Source of the DNA: Phanerochaete sordida
Taxonomy: Eukaryota > Basidiomycota > Agaricomycetes > Polyporales > Phanerochaetaceae
Length of the DNA stretch: 64,000 nt
Direction: 5' to 3'
Assembly (NCBI GenBank): GCA_019973155.2
Contig: BPQB01000022.1
Coordinates: forward strand, 124,001 to 188,000
Every line of letters starts with the position of its first letter. Positions within the stretch are counted from its first letter, which is position 1. This document shows, piece after piece, positions 47,211 through 59,334 of this stretch. Position numbers and translations under genes: made by a program. The notes beneath the pieces were generated by a model. The model searched no databases and was not told the DNA's origin. It worked only from the letters and a program-made list of their open reading frames with translations.

Positions 47211-49464
47211 TGTGGACTAGAGGGTTGCTTGAAGGATAAATAGGGAGAATAAAAGTGGGCAATAAGAATAACGCGGGGTCGCGAATAGAAGTCGAAAGTT
47301 CCAAGAGTGCCAGATGCGTCCGGCAGTGAGAAGCGGAAGATGGGGATCCCTGGCCCTCGGCCCTGCACCTCTTATACGGCTCGCGATTTGGATATTCTGC
47401 CGCCACCGCCATCGGCCAAACTCGATCGTGCGTCAGGACTGCCTGCAACCTTTTCCGGACAGCCATCGTCGTGACCTATTTCGGCGCAGAGACCCTGGTG
47501 GAGCCGTCTGGCACAGGCGTGCACTTGGCCGAGTACGAGTCGCGGCATACCGCCTCAGACGCTGAAACACGAAACGCTCAATGCTTTTCCGATACATGGC
47601 CTTGCACACCACGAACCTCCTGCTCGGTGCGGCACCTGCCAGCGGGCATCTGTGTCCGCTGCCGTCCTTCTGAGTGAGGTCCATGGCGCGCGCGACTGCG
47701 AAGGGACTCCACCGCTGTGTGCTCACAGGGGTTCGGACGTCGCGCGTACGCGGTTTCAGAGCCGCGAATGACCGACGGAAAGAAAGGGGAGGTTGGCGCC
47801 TACGTGGCGTAACCGCGCTGACGCCCGCCTGCGAACGTCTTTCGTTAGGCTCGCTGACGGAGAATCACGACCAAGTCAAAATCGCACCGCTCAATAATAG
47901 ACTGAATGGGCCCAAGCCCTTCCAAGACCGTCGCGAACCTCGCGAAATTGCACGGACGAAGCCCCACAGGGTTTCGGCAGTGCCACACGCAGCGCCACGG
48001 CCGTAGCAGCGGCGGATTGCCCACCAGCACCCGCGGCGAGGGCGCGTCGTTGGTCAGCCGCGCACGGCGTGCTATGTCGTGCGCCCGAGGCCTGTGTCGC
48101 GATGCGCGTCTGCGCGTGCAAATTCGCGCCGCGGACGTGTCTCGGCGGGCGCACGATGATCCACCCGCGGCCGCGTCGTCCGCTCGTCCGCCGGGGCCCA
48201 CGGCGGCGCGCAGAAACGGCGCGGCACGCGGGGCGGCGCGCACACGCACGTCCGTGCCCTCCGGCGGACGCAACAGGCCTGGCGGCGCGCTTCAGCGTTC
48301 GCCCCACTTCGTGCAGCCTGCCCGTCCGACCCTCGCTGCGGGCCGCACCATGTGACGCGCCCCGCGCAGGCGTGCCCGGGCCTCGTGCGCCTTCTCAGCA
48401 GGTCTCGCGCGTGCGTCCCGTCCGCCGTCTTCTATGTTGTCTCGGCAGACCCGCTCGTACGCGCCCCGCGACGTTGCGCGCGTCGCCGACCCGCGCCCGC
48501 GGCGCAATCCTGCAGCTGGGGGCTGGCCTGGGCCACGCCGTGGCGTGCTTGGGCTCGCACAAATCTCGCGCAAGGCTCGCGCACGGCCCGCGCGCGACAG
48601 GCACGCCGCACATAGCGCGCCGCTAGGCCCGCGGAACGCGGCGGCGGGATCACTGGGACGGCTCGCCGCTGCGCCCGGCGCGTGGCACGCCTGGGGGCCG
48701 CGCGTGTGCGAACGTGGGCGGAGAATTGGTCGGCGGGCTGTGTCCGCGACGGGTTACGGCGGCGAGGGGAGCCGCGGCGCGCCCTGCGCCTCCCGAGCGG
48801 GCGTGCTTCACTCCACGGTGCGTGGTCCAGTCGCCCGGGTCTCGCGGCGGCGTCGGATGGAGGGTCGTCTGCTGCGGAAGCACGGGATGTGCGCGTTCTG
48901 CTGCTATTGGGCTGTGGTTTGGGTCGAGTGTGGATAGGCGAGACATGTCCTCCTCCGTCTCCTATTAGTCAGCCGCCCAAACGAGGTCCCCCCGCATCAT
49001 CCGCCCCAGAAGCTTTGCAACCTCCGACGACAAGCGGGGCGAGTGAACCACTCTGGACACTTGCACCTCGTCTGTCGCGCGGGTTCTCGCACGCCAAGAA
49101 AGCAGCGCGACAGACGAGGTGCAAGTGAAGCGAGAAGACGTTGTCTCAGACAGCGGAGCCCCCGCAACATACAGTACAAATCCCGGACAATTCATTTTGC
49201 ATTCTGGAGAGCTCATCGTTACAAAAGTACAGGAAAAAAAGACAGAGCGCGGATGAGAATAAAGTGGATGGTAGTGTTGATGACAGCAGCCCAACGTAGT
49301 CTAGCATAACGGAAAGGAGGCATGGATTACGACTGAGCCTTCGAGGCTTGGGACGCAGACAGAGGCGCGTAGTCATCAGCGGCGGGCGGGACATAGTCCC
49401 AGAGCGGGTACCAGTCGCGGCCCGGCGTAAGGCGTGTCTGAGTACGGGACTCGGTGAGGTGCAT
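47211..49464. other. Upstream region of the Gly-rich gene and 3' flank of aconitase
   Basis: 2.25 kb. 47.7-48.95 kb is GC/CpG-rich with long Ala/Arg-rich artefact ORFs. A 23-bp perfect inverted repeat is present at 49058-49127 (separate entry). No gene was recognised. Confidence 0.5.
49058..49127. repeat. Perfect 23-bp inverted repeat with 24-nt spacer
   Basis: The left arm 49058-49080 (starting CACTTGCACCTCGTCTG) and right arm 49105-49127 (ending GACGAGGTGCAAGTG) are exact reverse complements, separated by 24 nt. As RNA it would form a long hairpin on either strand. It lies in the 3' flank of aconitase, about 340 bp past the stop codon. It could be a MITE-like relic, a small-RNA precursor or a chance duplication-inversion. 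No target-site duplication was evident. Confidence 0.85.
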
Positions 49465-52294
49465 TTACTGCCTGGACTTCGCGTTCGCGGCCATCTGCAG
49501 AAGCGGTCAGCACGTCGTCATCTTAGAGCACGAGCGAGAGACATACCAGGTTAAGAGCAGAGCCCGCCTTGAACCACGCAATCTGGCCCTCGTTGAACGA
49601 GTGCGCGAGGGGGATCTCCTCCTTGGAGCCGTCCTGGTGCTTGAGGACGAGGGTCAGGTTCTTGCCGGGGGCAAAGGACTCGAGGCCGAGGATGTCAACG
49701 CGGTCGCTGGGCTGAACCTTGTCGTAGTCCTCGGGGTTGACGAAGGTGAGCGCGAGCATACCCTGCTTCTTGAGGTTGGTCTCGTGGATACGGGCGAACG
49801 AGCGGGTGATGACGGCAAGACCACCGAGGAAGCGGGGCTCGAGCGCGGCGTGCTCACGGGATGAACCTTCACCGTAGTTGTGGTCACCAACGACGACCCA
49901 CTTGATGCCGTGGTCGCGGTAGTACGCGCCAGTCGCGGGAACGGGGCCGTACTCGCCGGTGATCTGGTTCTTGACCTTGTTAGCCTCGCCGTTCTCGGCG
50001 TTGATGGCACCAATCAGGCAGTTCTCTGAGATAGCTGGTCAGCACGGACGCCAAGATCAAACGGATAAGGACAGACGTACGGGAGATGTTCTCGAGGTGT
50101 CCACGGTACTTGAGCCAGGGGCCGCCAGCGGAGATGTGGTCAGTCGTGCACTTGCCCTTGACCTTGATGAGGATAGGGAGATCGGTGGGGGTCTTGCCAT
50201 CCCAGGGAGCGAAAGGCTTGAGGAGCTGGAGACGCTCGGACTTGGGGTCAACGGCAACCTGGACGCTGGCGCGGTCGGCGGGAGGGGCCTGGTAGGTGTT
50301 CTCGCCGGGGTCGAAGCCACGAGGGGGGAGAGTGTTACCGGTGGGCTCGTCGAACTTGAAGGGCTTGCCGTCGGTGCCGGTGAGGCGGTCGGTCATGGGG
50401 TTGAAGGTAAGATCACCAGCGAAAGCCATGGCAGTGACGATATCCGGGGAAGCGACGAAGGCGTGGGTGGCAGGGTTAGCATCGTTACGGCCGGTGAAGT
50501 TACGGTTGTACGAGGTGATGACTACCGGAAGAATTAGCTAAAGTCGCGAACGAAGACGCATATAACGCACTGGAGTTGGCCTCGCCCTTCTTCACGTCGC
50601 GCCTATCCCACTGACCAATGCAAGGACCGCAAGCGTTGGCGAGAACGAGACCGCCGACCTCCTCGAAGACAGCCATCTGGCCATCACGGGCGATGGTAGC
50701 GCGAACCTGCTCGGAACCGGGGGTGATGGTGAACTTGCTCTTGGTGGAAAGACCGTGGTCGGCAGCCTGGCGGGCGATGGCAGCAGCGCGGGACATGTCC
50801 TCGTACGAAGAGTTGGTGCAAGAACCGATCAGCGCAACCTTGAGGTCCTGGGGCCAGCCGTTCTCCTTGACAGCGTCCTTGAACTTCGAGAGGGGAGTAG
50901 CCAGATCGGGAGTGAAGGGACCGTTGATGTGGGGCTCGAGCTCATCGAGGTTCTGCGAAAAGGTGTTACGGTGAAGTCCAAATCACATGGTTAGACAACT
51001 TACGATCTCAATAACGCGGTCGTAGTCGGCACCTTCGTCGGACTTCAGGTTGTGCTGGAAGCGAGTGGCGTACGCCGCAATCTCGTCGCGCTTGGTAGCC
51101 TTGAGGTACTCGGCCATCCGGTTGTTGAAGGGGAACAGCGAGGTCGTAGCACCGATTTCCGCACCCATGTTGCAAATAGTAGCCATACCCGTGCAAGACA
51201 GAGATTCGACACCAGGGCCAGTGTACTCAACGATAGCACCAGTACCGCCCTTGACGGTAAGGATACCAGCGACCTTGAGGATGACGTCTGATACGGATAC
51301 GATCGGAATGCTGCCAAGACGCCGAGAGATAAGGCGACTCACCCTTGGGAGAAGTCCAGCCCGAGAGCTTGCCAGTGAGGTTGACACCGATGACCTTGGG
51401 GCACTTGAGTTCCCAGGGAATACCAGCCATGACATCGACCGCGTCGGCACCACCGACACCGCAAGCGATCATACCGAGACCACCCGCGTTGGGGGTGTGC
51501 GAGTCCGTGCCGATCATGAGACCACCGGGGAAAGCGTAGTTCTCGAGGATGATCTGGTGAATGATACCAGAGCCGGGTCTCCAGAAGCCCATACCGTACT
51601 GCAGGGCGTTTAGAGCGCGTTTTCCGGGAAAGTCGGCGCGTGCGTACCTTAGCCGTGGCAGTTGCCAAGAAATCGTAAACCTCCTTGTTGATGTCCTTTG
51701 CGCGTGCCAAATCCTTCACACCACCAATCTGAGCCTCAATAAGATGGTCGCAGTGCACCGTGGTGGGAACGGCGGTGGTGTCCATGCCCGCAGACATGAA
51801 TTGCATGATAGCCATCTTCATACGTGACGTCAGGACATAGACGCCGGTCGACGTATCGCGAGACATACCTGCGCGGTGGCATCCTGGCAGGCAACGCGCT
51901 GCGGGAGAAAGGGTCAGCGCAGCGCAAGACACGTTGCAGCGAGTACGCACGTCAGGCCGGAGCTTGAGGTAGCTGACACCACGCTCGATGTCCTGGTTTA
52001 CGGGGTCATCGAGGTGACCGTACAGGATCTTCTCGGAAAGCGTCAGGGGGCGCCTCAGCCTAGCAAAGCGTGTTCAGAACGGGGTCGCACACGCGTCCGG
52101 CGACGCGAAACGCACCTTTCGCGGACGACGGCGAGGTTGTCCTCAATGCGCTGGTAGTTGATGTATGCCTTGGGCTCGAGGAGCGACATGGGGACTTTTG
52201 TGTTGCCAATGGGCTCGGCGACGGTGGCCATGCCGGCGGCGAGGCGCTGCAGCCCGCGCCATGCCGTCGTTGTCCGCCCTGTGAGGTTGAACAT
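49465..52294 (-). CDS. ACO1: Aconitate hydratase, mitochondrial (10 exons, 785 aa)
   Basis: Exons 52294-52116, 52059-51951, 51898-51869, 51815-51648, 51598-51343, 51287-51004, 50952-50571, 50521-50081, 50025-49547, 49494-49465 (2358 nt). TCA-cycle conversion of citrate to isocitrate via cis-aconitate. The N-terminus ([19 protein letters not shown]) is Arg/Ser/Leu-rich and lacks acidic residues, as expected of a mitochondrial presequence. Seen: [45 protein letters not shown] and [11 protein letters not shown] (three cluster-ligand Cys), [48 protein letters not shown]. Length and order match fungal Aco1. Two exons are only 30 nt long. TAA at 49467-49465. Confidence 0.97.
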
Positions 52295-53832
52295 CGTCGG
52301 GAGCGTCGGAGACGTCGACGAGCTCGAGAGGAGAAAATGAGGTTGAGGATCAAGACGCGCCGGCAGAGGCCGGGCCTATGGACGAATTTATGGCCAACGT
52401 GATTCATCGGACCCGGACGCCGAAGCCAATCGCAGCCGTCCTTTTACGCCGAACCTCCGAGCTGCCGGCCACGCGCCGCGAGCCGCCCGCCCATCCGCCG
52501 CCCGCTCATTGGCCAGCGCCGCCGCCTGCCCCGCAACGCCGAGCGTCTCGCTCAAATTCACCGCCTGATTTTGTCTGCGGCCGACGCGAGCCCTTGGCTG
52601 CAGGTCTCCAGACCACCCAGCGACGGCGGATCTGCGTGCACTCCTGCCCACTGTCACTCGCCTGCACGGCCTGCGCAGGCTCCTCCCGGGCGTGCGCTGA
52701 TACAGCGGCCCTCCTTCGGCCGTACAACCTCCCCCATGGGCCACCCGCTCCCCTCCCGCGACGCCCACCCAACTGCGGGGAAATGCACACACAGTCTGGC
52801 CTCGGTGTGGGGAAGGGCTTCGCGCGCGGAGCGATCCCGGTCTGCTCCTTCTTAACCTCGTCCCGGCACCCGCGCCATCGCGCCATCTACCGCCGTCTCG
52901 ACGCCGGGAGGACGTCTCGCTGGCAGGGTTGACAGCGCTGTCCTTCTCCGCGCAGGGCGGTGCCCCCAGGGACAGGCGAGCTGCGCGCCGGTGCTCAGTT
53001 GTCGCGTTCATCCCCAAGCAGGCAGAGTCGGACATCGCTGACCCGCCCGCGCAGCCAAGCTAGCGAGCAGCTCCGCCGGGCAAGTGTCCTACGCCGGCTT
53101 GCCAATGCAAGGACCCCGGTGCCTCCGCGGTGTATGTCTTGGTGCCATCTTGCAGGCCTACGGCGATCTGTGCTCAGCGTCGCCGCCGACGATCAATATT
53201 CGCTCTCACACCGCCCAATAATTGGTGCTCGCGGCGCGTCGGTCTGCACCGCGGCCTCACTCGGACGATATGAGCCGCAGACTAAATACAACAGTCGCCA
53301 ATACGAGTCTTCCTGTCCCATGAGTGGTCGAGTGTCCCGCGTCCGGGCACGGCCGAAACGTCATAGGCGTAGTCATCACCGCGGTAAGCTTGAGGAGGAC
53401 GCGCCCGGGTATAACGCTGGCTACGGTTATCAACGCGCCTGTAGTAGCCGCGCTGCACAGCCGGTGCTGACCCGGAGAAGGCCATCGCGTGTCAAGCTCT
53501 GCAGTCCCTAGCGGTCACACCCAGGCCAGGGTTCTCTGCCAGGCCGCGGCACAGATGTCCACGCGAGCGGGTCCGTGCGCCTGGCGCCAGCGCGCATACG
53601 GCGGCGGAGGGCGCATCACTGGCGATCAAGGCGCATCAAACGATTGGCGCTGCCTCGTCTGAACGCCGTCCTCACGTTTCTTTCTTTGTCTCGACTCCTC
53701 ATCCTCACGTCCTTCAGTCTGGCGAAACATGTTGGATTGTTCCATATCATTTATCTACATAACCTCGTATTGCGTTGTGGGATGCGGCGTCCCGGGTGAG
53801 CATCCTCGCATGTTCATGTGCTGAGCTCGACA
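52295..53832. other. Aconitase upstream region, GC-rich
   Basis: 1.5 kb without a supportable gene. 52.4-53.0 kb is GC-rich with artefact ORFs on both strands; 53.6-53.8 kb is more average. No TATA box was found at a typical distance from the aconitase ATG. Confidence 0.45.
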
Positions 53833-54849
53833 CTAATCTTGCCGCGGGTTGAAGCCTTCGGGGACCATGTACATATGCTTGTCGTAGCGAAACGCAATCT
53901 TCCTATACGAGCGTGGCAGAGGCTTCCGGGACGAAGACTTTCGAGTAGCAGACTTCCGAGACGCAGGCTTTCCAGCCACGAACAAAGGCGCAAACTTGTC
54001 GAGACGTTGCTGCGCCTGTATACTCTCGACGTCGTGCATTGGTGCGTCACTCGAGCCTTCCATTGTATCGATTGGGTCGCAGTCCACTGGATCTGAAACG
54101 ACGCTCATTGCGTCGTCGCATGATGGTGTGTCGAGGGCCATGCTAGAGGGTGTCGCGGGACCAGACAAGGTGCGCTCGAACTCGTATATCGGCAGGCCTT
54201 CCTCGTCGTCCCAGTTACAGTCGTCAATCGTCAGAAGACCATCGTCCAGGCGCGCCTCCGGTTCTTTGAGAGCTAGAAAAAGACGGTCAGACCACTCAAT
54301 CCACGTGCTAGCCACCCGGCACTCACGCGTCTTCCTCGCCAGGCCGATGAACCACAAGCAGTGCTCCACCGTCTCGCCGAGGAACAGCCCACGCACGCAG
54401 CACACGCGGAGCAGGCCCTCGATCCAGTCCCGCTGCGAGCGCACGCCCGCCGCGGGGCGCCGCAGCGCGACGTCCTCCACGAGCGCGCGCTGCGCGCGGT
54501 CGAGCATGCCGAGCGTCCACGCGCGCCAGTGCGCGCCCGCGTCGCGCCACGCGGCGCCGAGGACGTCGTGCCGCGCGTACGTCGCGGCGTGCACGCGCAT
54601 GCGCGCGGGGCCGGCCTCGTCGCGCAGCCGCAGGACGCGCACGCCGCCGTGCGCGGCGCCGACGGGCCACGTCAGGACGCAGCGCGTCGCGTCGGGCGTG
54701 CGCGCGCCGTACTCGACGGCGAGCGTGATCGCGACGGGCGCGTCCGCGGCGTCCGCGTACGTGGGGTCGTCGCTGCTTCGGGCCTCGCGGAAGGCGGAGG
54801 CTCTCCAGAAGACGTCGCGGCTCGGCGGTCCGACGAATTTCGTAGTCAT
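53833..54849 (-). CDS. Unrecognised protein (about 320-338 aa)
   Basis: A single frame from ATG 54849 to a TAG at 53835-53833. A likely intron (54326-54273, 54 nt, GTGAGT...TTCTAG) is in frame, so the protein is 320 aa if spliced and 338 if not. The N-terminal 170 residues form a dense, GC-extreme, probably globular domain rich in Ala/Arg/Trp (WRDAGAHWRAWTLGMLDRAQ, QRDWIEGLLRVCCVRGLFLG). A Ser/Asp-rich linker follows, then a basic tail of S/K/R repeats (GKPASRKSATRKSSSRK) ending FRYDKHMYMVPEGFNPRQ. It resembles the lineage-specific hypothetical proteins common in Agaricomycetes. I cannot assign a family. Base use changes sharply near the intron. Confidence 0.65.
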   Translation of the reverse strand: MTTKFVGPPSRDVFWRASAFREARSSDDPTYADAADAPVAITLAVEYGARTPDATRCVLTWPVGAAHGGVRVLRLRDEAGPARMRVHAATYARHDVLGAAWRDAGAHWRAWTLGMLDRAQRALVEDVALRRPAAGVRSQRDWIEGLLRVCCVRGLFLGETVEHCLWFIGLARKTRECRVASTWIEWSDRLFLALKEPEARLDDGLLTIDDCNWDDEEGLPIYEFERTLSGPATPSSMALDTPSCDDAMSVVSDPVDCDPIDTMEGSSDAPMHDVESIQAQQRLDKFAPLFVAGKPASRKSATRKSSSRKPLPRSYRKIAFRYDKHMYMVPEGFNPRQD

Positions 54850-56964
54850 TTTTGCTGGGTTTTGTTAGTACAGACTTTCGAGTGGGTTCTAGCTCGGTGG
54901 TGGTGGTAAGTGGTTGAGTGCTGTCGCTGTGTGGCCGACGAATCGCATATTTTTATACGCTTCAGCTGCAGGAGGTCCCTGCTTCGCAACAGACGTGGCT
55001 GGGCTGTCGAGAAAGGAAATTTCCCAAGTAGGAAGCGTAAGTGGCCAGCCCTCCTGCCCGGCGCTTGAGCCGCGCTTTGTGGCGTCACGTAGGTACGGGA
55101 GCCGCTGCAGCCGTCCTGCACGCGCTTGCCTCAACTGCTCTGGCTGTTGGCTGTGAGTCTGGTAGACACGTGGGACATCCTGTATGCATATTTGCGAGCA
55201 ACCACTTAGCCCCCTCCCCGTCGCCGGGCATGGTCGCGGTCTGGCACCGCCAGAATACCGAACGCTTTCCATGCCTTTGCCAAGCCCGGCCTCGGGCATC
55301 CCAGTACGCCGTGCTCAGCACCTTCGGGAGCAGTTTTGCGGCGGAGCGACGGGCTCGGCGATCTGAACGACGGGGCCGCAGGTGGGTTGATAACCTAAAC
55401 GAGAGATCCGTTTCTGCTTGGCGTCGAGGAAATTCACGATCGCCGCCGCTATGGCGCACCGACGCCCGCAGCAGCGAACTCATGGCCGGCCCTGAGCTGC
55501 TACATGCCGCCGGCATCGAAGAGAATCCCGTCTGCGTCGGGGGCGCTGTCAGGCCGAGAGAGCGTTTGTGCGCGATCCCGCAGCGACAAAGAAGCCGCAG
55601 GCGTACGAGAAGACGTCGCAGCGGGGCAGGGTGTCAATGTGGATCAGAGACCGAGGATTTACCTACACACGCCAGAAAACAATCACAAGCTGCAGAACAC
55701 CGGTTGCAGGTCTGTCGCCGGTCGCCCTGCATATTCCCTTGATGGATCGCAGGCATGAGACAAGGGCTGGCTGGCTGCTACTTGGCTGCGCAAGCCTGCG
55801 CACGCACAGCGCACCGCAACGCGGCCCCGCTCGCCGTGGCCCGCCGCGTTCTGCGCCTGGCGCGCGAGCGATGGCGACAGCGCTGACGGCGGTGGGACCG
55901 CGCGGCGGGCTCGAGGCCTCGCGTCCGCGCCGCGATCACTGGCGACGTAACCGCTGAGCGCACGCACTACGTCGGCTCTGACGTAGCGCCCCCGCGCACG
56001 CCCCGGCTGCCGCCCGCGCGGGCCCTGCAGCCAGTCACCGGGTCTGCAGACAGGGGCCCCCGGCGGCTCCCTACGCGACGGGCGCGCCGGCGGCAGCGGC
56101 AGCGCGCGCGCTGGCGGGCTCGGCGAGCGCGTCGCCGCCGCAGGGTCCGTGCCTGGGGCCGGCGGGTGCGCGGGCGTGTCGCGCGTGCGCGCGGCGAGCG
56201 GCGGCACGGCGCGCCCGCTCGCTTGGGGCGGCGCGCGAGACGGCGGGCCCTGCACGGTCCCACGGCGGACACGATAGGGCGCGCTAGTCGCCCGCGGCGT
56301 CGTGCTTCAAGGGCGGGGGTGCGTGCCGCACGCGCCGCATGATGTGGCAGCTGGTGATGAGCGTGCCCCCGCGTCCGTGCATACCGTAACTGCACGGCCA
56401 CGGCCCAGCTCTTTTTCGCGGGGCTGCCCAATGGGGGCGCGCGCGAGCGTGGGCTGCCGCGCGACGGGGGCTGCCCGTGCGCCATCAATCATGATACAGC
56501 TGCTCGGCGGTGCGCTACCACACGCCATTGGCCCAGTGGCAGAGCGGGCGAGCTGCGAGCTGTGATCGCTAGTCGCCCGCAGGCCCCTTGCTATCACGGA
56601 AGCATTCCCTCGATCTTCGGTCCTACGCCCCCCGCCGAAGCGTGCACAGCCGTACTGAGAGTCTGGCCTTTTGTGCCACCGTCGACGAGATCGACCTCCG
56701 TCGCCTGATATGTAATTGTCTCCTCCGACGGTCCATGTCCAGCAGTCGACCGCCAGCTGGTGTCCGGGGCCCTTACTCATCTCACACACGAAACCGCTTC
56801 CCGGGCTTGTGCGAGGAACATCGTTGACGAGCTCCGGCGAAGCAGCATCTTGCGTCTAGCGGCGGTGGCACAATTTGATAACGGCGCGCTCGTGGCTCCC
56901 CGTACTACTCCCCGCTCTACATATATGTCAGCCGTCTCCACGAGAAGCCGTCCCAAGCCCAGCC
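54850..56964. other. GC-rich region upstream of Zn2Cys6 gene 2
   Basis: 2.1 kb between two divergent starts. 55.7-56.5 kb is very GC-rich. No gene or repeat was recognised. CATATATG-type AT-rich sequence (about 56920-56928) lies about 40 nt before the next ATG and might serve as a promoter element. Confidence 0.45.
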
Positions 56965-58878
56965 ATGTCCGACTCAGAGTCCTCTCGTCCGAACCAACTC
57001 CCCAGGGGGAAAGCCTGCCTCCGCTGCCGGTATGTCTTCCGCCACGCTCTAGGGGCCGTGCTGACTCCTGTGGTCGCCGTCTGCAGGAGGCGCAAGATGG
57101 TAGGTTGCGCGCGTACATCGCGTCATATCGCCTTGCTCACGACCCTCGGGCTTAGCGATGCAACGGCGAACGGCCGTCGTGTCGCCAGTGCGGACAGGCT
57201 GGCATCCTGGATTGCGAGTATACAGATAACGGGCCCACCATCTCCCAAGTGCTCGAGGAGAACGTCGCCGAGCTCGAGGCGCGGATCCAGGCACTGCAGG
57301 GCGACAGCGGCCCGATTCTGCTGCATGACCCCCACCAGCCGCGCCCGCGCACCCTGAGCTCTCCGACAGGCAGGCAGGATACGCTCCAGAAAATGTGCCC
57401 AATTTCTCGGCTTTATCGTCTCCTTCGCTGACACCTTGCGCAGCATGCAGACGTTCATCGCGGTCTCGCCCACGTTCGGCTTCTTCTTCGACCCGCCGCG
57501 CTTCCTGCCGCGGCTGCGCGCGTCGATGCCGCCGTCCGAGCACACGCCCGTCTCCGTGCTGCTCGTGCGCACGATCGAGCTCGTCGGCGCGCACTTCAGC
57601 GCCGACGCCGCGCTGCGGCACGGCGAGGAGCAGCGCCTCGCGGCCGTGCTGCAGGCGATCCCCGCGAACCTCGACCGGCACCGCCTCATGGACACGCTGC
57701 AGGCGGAGGTGCTCCTCGCGCACTACCTCCTGCACTGCAACCGCCGCACGGAGGGCAGCTACCACGCCGCGGCCGCCGTCTCGATCGCCGTCGCGTGCGA
57801 GCTGCACAAGCTCCCGTGGGCCGACGGCGGCGGCGGCGCGGGCGCGGGCGCGCCGGGCTCGCCCGTCGACGACGCGGACGGCGGCACGCGCCTGCGCGCG
57901 TTCTGGACGGTGTTCGCGCTCGAGCGCGCGTGGTCCGCGTGGATGCACTCGACGCCGGCGTGGCCGGTCGAGGTGGTGAACCACGGCTCGGTGCGTCCGC
58001 ATTCTGCGCGCGCGCGCGCGCCGGCTGACGCGCCGCAGGACCTCATCAGCGGGCTCGGGCAGCACGGCGGGCTGATGATCCAGGACTCGGTGCTCGAGAG
58101 CAAGGCGGAGATGCCGCTCGAGGTGCTGCTGCTGCTGCGCCTCAAGGCGGCGATCCTCTTCGCGGAGGCGTCCCGCGTGGGCGAACGGCTAAGCGGTGCG
58201 TGAGAATGCGCGCCTGTGCACGTCCGGCGGTCGCTGACGCGGCGCAGGGATGGCGGTGACCAGTCCTGAGTTCACAGACCTCGAGGGCCGCATCAACACG
58301 TCGCTGCACGTCGTCGCGGCCCTGGAACTGAGGGGCCGACCACCGCACTACCAGCTCAGCCTGCTGCTGACGCGTACGCTCTTGTCCTGCGCCGTCATAC
58401 AACTCCGCGGATACATCAACTGCCATGAGAGCGGCAGCGGGGCCATCATGGTCCACGCGGCGATGCGTGCGGTGGAGGGCCTGAAGAGCCTGGACGTCCC
58501 AAACCTTCTCTGCGTAGATCCGGTGCACGGCGTAGGTGATGACTCGATGAGCCGCATGTCCGAGGCTGACCAAGCGGTGCAGTTACTGTGGGCCAACGTG
58601 GGGCGTATCCTGCTGGAGGCGCTGACGGTGCTGTCTGGCACGCCGACCGCGGAGACGGTGATGATGGCCTCTGGGGCGCCAGACGAGGAGGACATCTCGG
58701 GGGCGGTCCACCTCCTTTTTGAAACGATGGCATCTCTCGAACAGACGAGCCCGCTGATCAGTGAGTGCGCCATGTGTCCGTCCACGAGGTTGCGCCCTAA
58801 AAATTTGAACCAGAGGAAGAGCTGGAGAAGCTGCGCAGATCTGCGCTGCAGAAAAGACTCCGGATTGCGGTGTATTAG
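56965..58878 (+). CDS. Zn2Cys6 transcription factor with fungal-specific middle domain (7 exons, 532 aa)
   Basis: Exons 56965-57029, 57087-57099, 57156-57394, 57444-57990, 58039-58195, 58248-58760, 58814-58878 (1599 nt). The zinc cluster CLRCRRRKMRCNGERPSCRQC-type motif is assembled from three exons. The 13-nt micro-exon supplies the RRKM between its second and third cysteines. A coiled-coil-like stretch (ISQVLEENVAELEARIQAL) follows. The rest is the fungal transcription-factor homology domain (SPTFGFFFDPPRF, LQAEVLLAHYLLHCNRRTEG, FWTVFALERAWSAWM). Exon 4 is highly GC-rich and contains a Gly/Ala-rich insertion (ADGGGGAGAGAPGSP). The protein is a nuclear regulator, possibly of a nutrient or metabolic pathway. 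Targets are unknown. The adjacent aminotransferase is convergent, so there is no evidence of co-regulation. The stop is TAG at 58876-58878. Confidence 0.93.
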
Positions 58879-59334
58879 CGTACGGACCTCGCCTGGAATG
58901 TGACGCCCTGCCCCTGCACCCGCGCTTGTCCGGGTCGCCGCTGTGGGAATGGTGTGGCCAGAGGCAGCGTTGGGACGTCCTGGCGCTCGAGCGACCCGCG
59001 TCCGGCGGCTCGCGGCATGCCGACGCCACAAAGTGTCCGGCAACTCGGCGCACGCCGGGACCGCAATAATAATGAAAAGACCTCTCAAGGCCCGCGGATC
59101 ACCTACAGCGGGATCGACACCCGATAGAAAACAGGCCAGCACCAGAGATAAGATTAATGTTGCCTGCAGAGGAACACCGCATGGCGTTCCCCTGCACGGT
59201 CTTGAGGCGGCCGAATGCTCTAGAGCTCCCTGTTCGATTCGCAATCAGTCCAAGCTTGTATACAAGACAACTCCGTGTGATGAGATCCATATTCCAACAG
59301 CTCCCCAAAAGATCTTTCCTCCAAACACGCGCGG
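58879..59334. other. Convergent gap between Zn2Cys6 gene 2 and the aminotransferase
   Basis: A 456-bp gap of average composition. No gene was seen. Confidence 0.5.

Noticed and set aside
46077..47243. 388-codon Pro/Ala/Val-rich ORF on the plus strand
   Set aside because: It is the antisense shadow of the Gly/Asn-rich repeat gene; the minus strand has a signal peptide and a consistent exon structure.
57395..57979. Arg/Ser-rich 194-codon ORF and apparent frameshift in Zn2Cys6 gene 2
   Set aside because: A 49-nt intron (57395-57443) joins the frames cleanly; the ORF is an off-frame shadow of the MHR domain.
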